NCBI RefSeq assembly: GCF_040802235.1
Contig: NC_133158.1
Span: 41,172,001 to 41,236,000, forward strand
DNA: 64,000 nt
Origin: Manis javanica
Lineage: Eukaryota > Chordata > Mammalia > Pholidota > Manidae
Direction of reading: 5' to 3'
Shown here: positions 61,121 to 64,000 of the stretch, piece after piece
How the letters are laid out: every line of letters begins with the position of its first letter
Numbering within the stretch: position 1 is the stretch's first letter
Notes under the pieces: model-generated
Database searches by the model: none
Told to the model about the DNA's origin: nothing
What the model saw: the letters and a program-made list of their open reading frames with translations, nothing else
Position numbers and translations under genes: made by a program

Positions 61121-61474
61121 GCACTTTAAGTCAGAAGATGACACACAGTGCAGGGGAAGACCGCTGAGTGAGGCGGGCAGGGGCTGGGAGGCTGCACCTT
61201 CAACGGCGGCAGGGGAGGGCCCTGAGTGACAGGGCAGAGGTCCCAGGGTGCGAGGGGGGATCCAAGGGGCCCGGCGGGTCGGGTGGCACTGGGGGCACTC
61301 AGGGTTAAGAGAGCAAGCAGCACGGGCTTGTTTGGGAAGGTCACCCTGACTGCCGGCTGAGACCAGACTCCGGGGGCGAGGGCAGAAACATAGGGGCCAC
61401 AGCAGGAGCTGAAGACAAGGGGCCCAGCAGAGCCATGACTGAGCCGTCACGTCCGCATGTGCCATGAGCCTCAC

Positions 61475-61638
61475 CTTCAGGTGGCTTCCTGGACGGGAAG
61501 CCCTGTTCCTGCTCGTCACCCTCCAACGTGTCCTCCTCCTGAGCGTCCAATTCATTCATCAGGTCCTCGATGGCAAACGGGGCCTGCTCCACAATCGTCT
61601 CCAGGACGCCTCGAGTGATGTTATGCAGAACCAGGGGG
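61475..61638 (-). CDS. RRP1: RRP1 exon ending the Nop52 domain
   Basis: 164 bp, acceptor CTCCGCCAG, donor CTGAAG/GTGAGG. It encodes PLVLHNITRGVLETIVEQAP, FAIEDLMNELDAQEED and an acidic, less conserved end (FPSRKPPE). The helix-rich first part closes the conserved Nop52 domain; the second part opens the variable acidic region. Confidence 0.97.
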
Positions 61639-61796
61639 CTGGCGGAGCAGGCCAGGCCCCGTGAGGCCGGCGACCCAGGCCACGTCACTCGCTGTGCCGC
61701 CCACCCCCTCCCCACAGCTTATGCATCCACAACTCATCCTCTTCCCCAAAGGTGGCAGCCTGAAGAACCCGATGGCAAGGAGCCCCCGCCACTCAC

Positions 61797-61861
61797 TCCT
61801 TAGTCTGGGCAGCGATCCTGCAGAAGGGATCGATGAACCTCAGGTTCTGGTCGGCTGTCAG
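61797..61861 (-). CDS. RRP1: RRP1 exon, Nop52 domain (LTADQNLRFIDPFCR)
   Basis: 65 bp, acceptor CCTGTAG, donor AAGGA/GTGAGT. It encodes LTADQNLRFIDPFCRIAAQ and TK, with a split Asp codon at its end. This block is nearly identical to human RRP1. Confidence 0.97.
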
Positions 61862-61949
61862 CTACAGGGAGGGAGATGGGGCTGCCCCAGCGGCTCGTGC
61901 AGACACCCAGGGCTGAGCTCGCCACCCTCTCCCGCCCCGCTGCCCCCAC

Positions 61950-62079
61950 CTCGTCAGCGCCCACTTTGCTCAGCTCCTCCAGGAAGATCTCAAGGAAGTG
62001 GCTCTTCACCCCATTGGGGGCCTGGCTGTCAGGGTGCAGGATCTCCGTGGTCAGCAGCTCCAGCAGCTGCTCCACCTGT
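61950..62079 (-). CDS. RRP1: RRP1 exon, Nop52 domain (EQLLELLTTEILHPDS)
   Basis: 130 bp, acceptor TTTCCTCAG, donor GACGAG/GTGGGG. It encodes QVEQLLELLTTEILHPDSQA, PNGVKSHFLEIFLEELSKVG and ADE. The first base completes a codon from the preceding exon, which is not in the window. The 88-bp intron to the next exon is very short. Confidence 0.97.
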
Positions 62080-64000
62080 CTGAGGAAAGGACTGGCAGGT
62101 ACAGCAGGCAGCCGGGCAGACCACGGGCAAGCCCTCCACCTTCCGGCATGCCACCTGTCACACCATCGGGCAAGGACCCAGTGACCTGCATCGCGTCCAG
62201 CACAGAGGACTCTTGCAGCTACGCTTACACCATGACTGCAGTGGTCACCAGAGCCTCTGGGCAGCACAGAACATGACTGCCTCTCAGCCACCAAGTGCAA
62301 GGGCCGTAAATATTCACACGGCCTTCCTCTGTCCCCAATATCACAAACGGGGGGAGAAAGGCTTGGTGTGATGGCAGGAGCCAGTATGTCCCACATCCCT
62401 CTGCCGTCCTCACTAGAAGGTGCTTGGGAAGGCACGCGGCGGAGAGCGAACACAACAAGAGAGACTCAGGTCAGAGGGGCATGAGCTTGCTTCCCGGCTT
62501 CTGCTGTGCCCAGCACACAGCCATGAAGGTCCCATCAGACCTCTCTCTGGTGTCCGTCGGGGTCAGTGGTCTCAAAGGCCCAGGGCTCCAAGGTCAGAGA
62601 GCGGCAGAAACCAGTGCTGAGGCCAGTGTAGACTCCTGCACAAGCCTGAACCATCAGGTGTGCAGGAGGAAGCTCCCCAGAGGCTAGTCTGCACGGCGAC
62701 ACCTTGGGAAAGGCGACCTGCTCCCGGGCTAGTGATCACACTAACAGACATTTACCACCTCAAGGATGGAAACAGGCTAGACGGGTGCATACAGCTGGAG
62801 CGCTGGCTCCCCCAGGCCACGGACATTAACCAATTTCTCCTTGAGGATCTTTGCCTTCATTACTCTTGACCGTGAGCACCTAACCACTTTCGTAATAAAT
62901 GGAGGCAAGCGCAAATAAAATGTGCCTTTAACATTGGTTGCACTTGCCGATAGCTGCCCACCAGGTAACCCACGATCCTCAGCCCTGAAATGAGGAGACC
63001 CCCGGCCGCAAGGTCCTTGTAGGAACTAAGGATGTCACTAAAGCTAGAGACACTGCCCTAAATGTAGCTAACTGGAAGAAGTTTAACTCAGAAAACTCGG
63101 GTAACTACAGTCCAACTCCTGATCTTTTTTGCATGGGGTAAAAGGAGCCGAGGGCCAGGCCTTGCAACCTTCACTGTCCAGAAGATAAAACCGTCTGGCC
63201 GTGATCCGGGCCGGAAGCTGCACTCTCCTCTCCAGGGCAGGCACAACTTTCACACTGGATGCTAGTTTTAGTTTCTGTATGCTTGGGAGAAACCCCTTCA
63301 TCTATGCTTTTAAACTACAAGTCAATTCAGAATACACTGCTCCCAGACCCTCCCTGTGGCCACCCCCCAAAACCGCACGGCAGCAGGGCGCTGACTCGGG
63401 GTGTGTTTGTGGTGCCCATGATAAAACACAAAGCCAGTCGTACCACGTGACACCACACCCCTTCTGCACCATGTGTACCAGACGGTGCAACATTTTAAAA
63501 ACATCTCACAGTTAACACTGTTCTTTGAGGTTTTAGCCGTTTTCTGTGTTCTCTGTACTGAACACGCACAACCCTCATAATTAGGAAAACATCAAAGAGA
63601 AAAATTTTAAATCCATTTTAGGAACTTAAAAAAAACGTGAGCACGCAGAAAGCCACACTGTACTAGGGTCAGTCTGCCGCCCCAAGGGGCTGGAAAGCTG
63701 CTGCCCAGAACCGGGATGCGGAACTTCCGTAATAGGCGACCAGGCCACAGCTCCAGGCAGGCACACGTCCCTGCCTCTGCCTGGTCCTCAGGAGGGGCAG
63801 CCAAGGGGCCCCCAGCCCGCCAACTGCAGCAGAATCCCCTCCCGCTGCTCTGCTCCCTGCCAGCAGCAGCCTGAGGTCGGTCACAAAACCAGATCACCCC
63901 ACCAGAGCACCAGCATCAACAGTGAGGAGGCTGGGCGAAGTAAGTGTCCACAACTAGGAGCAAGTGGCATTGACAACAGAGCTGAATGTACCATGTTTCA
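62080..64000 (-). other. RRP1: RRP1 intron (upstream of the first visible exon), incomplete
   Basis: No frame encoding the preceding conserved RRP1 segment was found on the minus strand up to the window edge, so the previous exon lies beyond 64000. No clear repeat family was recognised here; 62870-63130 and 63500-63640 are AT-rich. Confidence 0.75.

Larger units (their letters stand above)
58905..61474 (-). other. RRP1: RRP1 intron, 2.57 kb, containing an antisense L1
   Basis: The longest complete intron in the visible part of RRP1. It holds the L1 fragment at 59640-60765 and a probable MIR at 61011-61120. The other visible introns measure 88, 158, 695, 249, 928 and 1027 bp. Confidence 0.9.
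55240..62079 (-). other. RRP1: RRP1 gene, 3' two-thirds (eight coding exons and 3' UTR)
   Basis: RRP1 (NNP-1, Nop52) is a nucleolar protein needed for late pre-rRNA processing and 60S subunit assembly. Eight exons on the minus strand splice into one frame of 306 codons plus stop, with all seven introns GT-AG and phases matching at every junction. Encoded blocks match human RRP1 in order: GVKSHFLEIFLEEL, FIDPFCRIAAQTK, TRGVLETIVEQAPFAIEDL, FNYEAVANRLFEVAS, TPSQNRKRLYKVIRK and a basic tail. The first three exons hold the end of the Nop52 domain; the rest is an acidic then Arg/Lys-rich tail, which suits nucleolar retention. Human RRP1 has about 460 residues, so the first third is missing and lies beyond 64000. 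The short C-terminus excludes the paralogue RRP1B, which is far longer. Confidence 0.97.

Noticed and set aside
55443..62079. Paralogue RRP1B instead of RRP1
   Set aside because: RRP1B has a much longer C-terminal region. Here the frame ends soon after the LFPEDD and Arg-rich segments, and these match RRP1 in order.

Overview
The window is nuclear DNA from a placental mammal. The evidence is nested L1 LINEs, MIR, MLT1-type LTRs, two solo retroviral LTRs, a CpG island, and a multi-exon gene with GT-AG introns. No Alu, B1/B2, Bov-tA, PRE1 or carnivore tRNA-Lys SINE was recognised, so primate, rodent, ruminant, pig and carnivore are all unlikely. A laurasiatherian outside those groups fits, but the species cannot be fixed from what I can see.

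The only protein-coding sequence I can support is the 3' part of RRP1 (NNP-1/Nop52), a nucleolar rRNA-processing factor, on the minus strand at the right end. Eight coding exons run from 62079 down to the stop codon at 55443-55445, followed by a poly(A) signal at 55260-55265. They encode 306 residues in one continuous frame across seven GT-AG introns. The 5' exons lie beyond position 64000. One exon is only 20 bp long.

At the left end a strong CpG island (about 4640-6600) has a consensus splice donor on the minus strand at 5456/5455 and an ETS site just upstream of the probable start. In human, AGPAT3 is the next gene downstream of RRP1 on the same strand, tens of kilobases away. I therefore infer that the island is the AGPAT3 promoter and non-coding first exon, and that 1-5455 is AGPAT3 intron 1. 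This rests on synteny, not on coding sequence.

Between them (about 6.6-55.2 kb) I see no convincing gene. The repeats, left to right, are: an ancient LINE and MIRs (7-9.3 kb); an inverted pair of MLT1-like LTRs (10.06-10.73 kb); MLT1/MST LTRs (12.7, 16.5, 29.6, 32.4 and 48.1 kb); a 145-bp duplicated segment (17.7 and 18.7 kb); several old L1 fragments in both orientations; an L1-in-L1 nest carrying a 412-bp solo LTR (24.2-28.9 kb); a CT/CA microsatellite (39.7 kb); and a 743-bp solo class I-type LTR that split a MIR (41.6-42.3 kb). Much of the rest is GC-rich unique sequence. Candidate regulatory patches are a GATA-motif cluster (11.9 kb) and a MEF2/homeodomain-like AT block (41.05 kb).

I found no CRISPR array, operon, tRNA, rRNA or other RNA gene, and no clearly new biological system. 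The most interesting features are the nested retroelements with readable target-site duplications, the repeated CACG-core minisatellite next to the inferred AGPAT3 promoter, and the RRP1 microexon with a donor-like stop codon.
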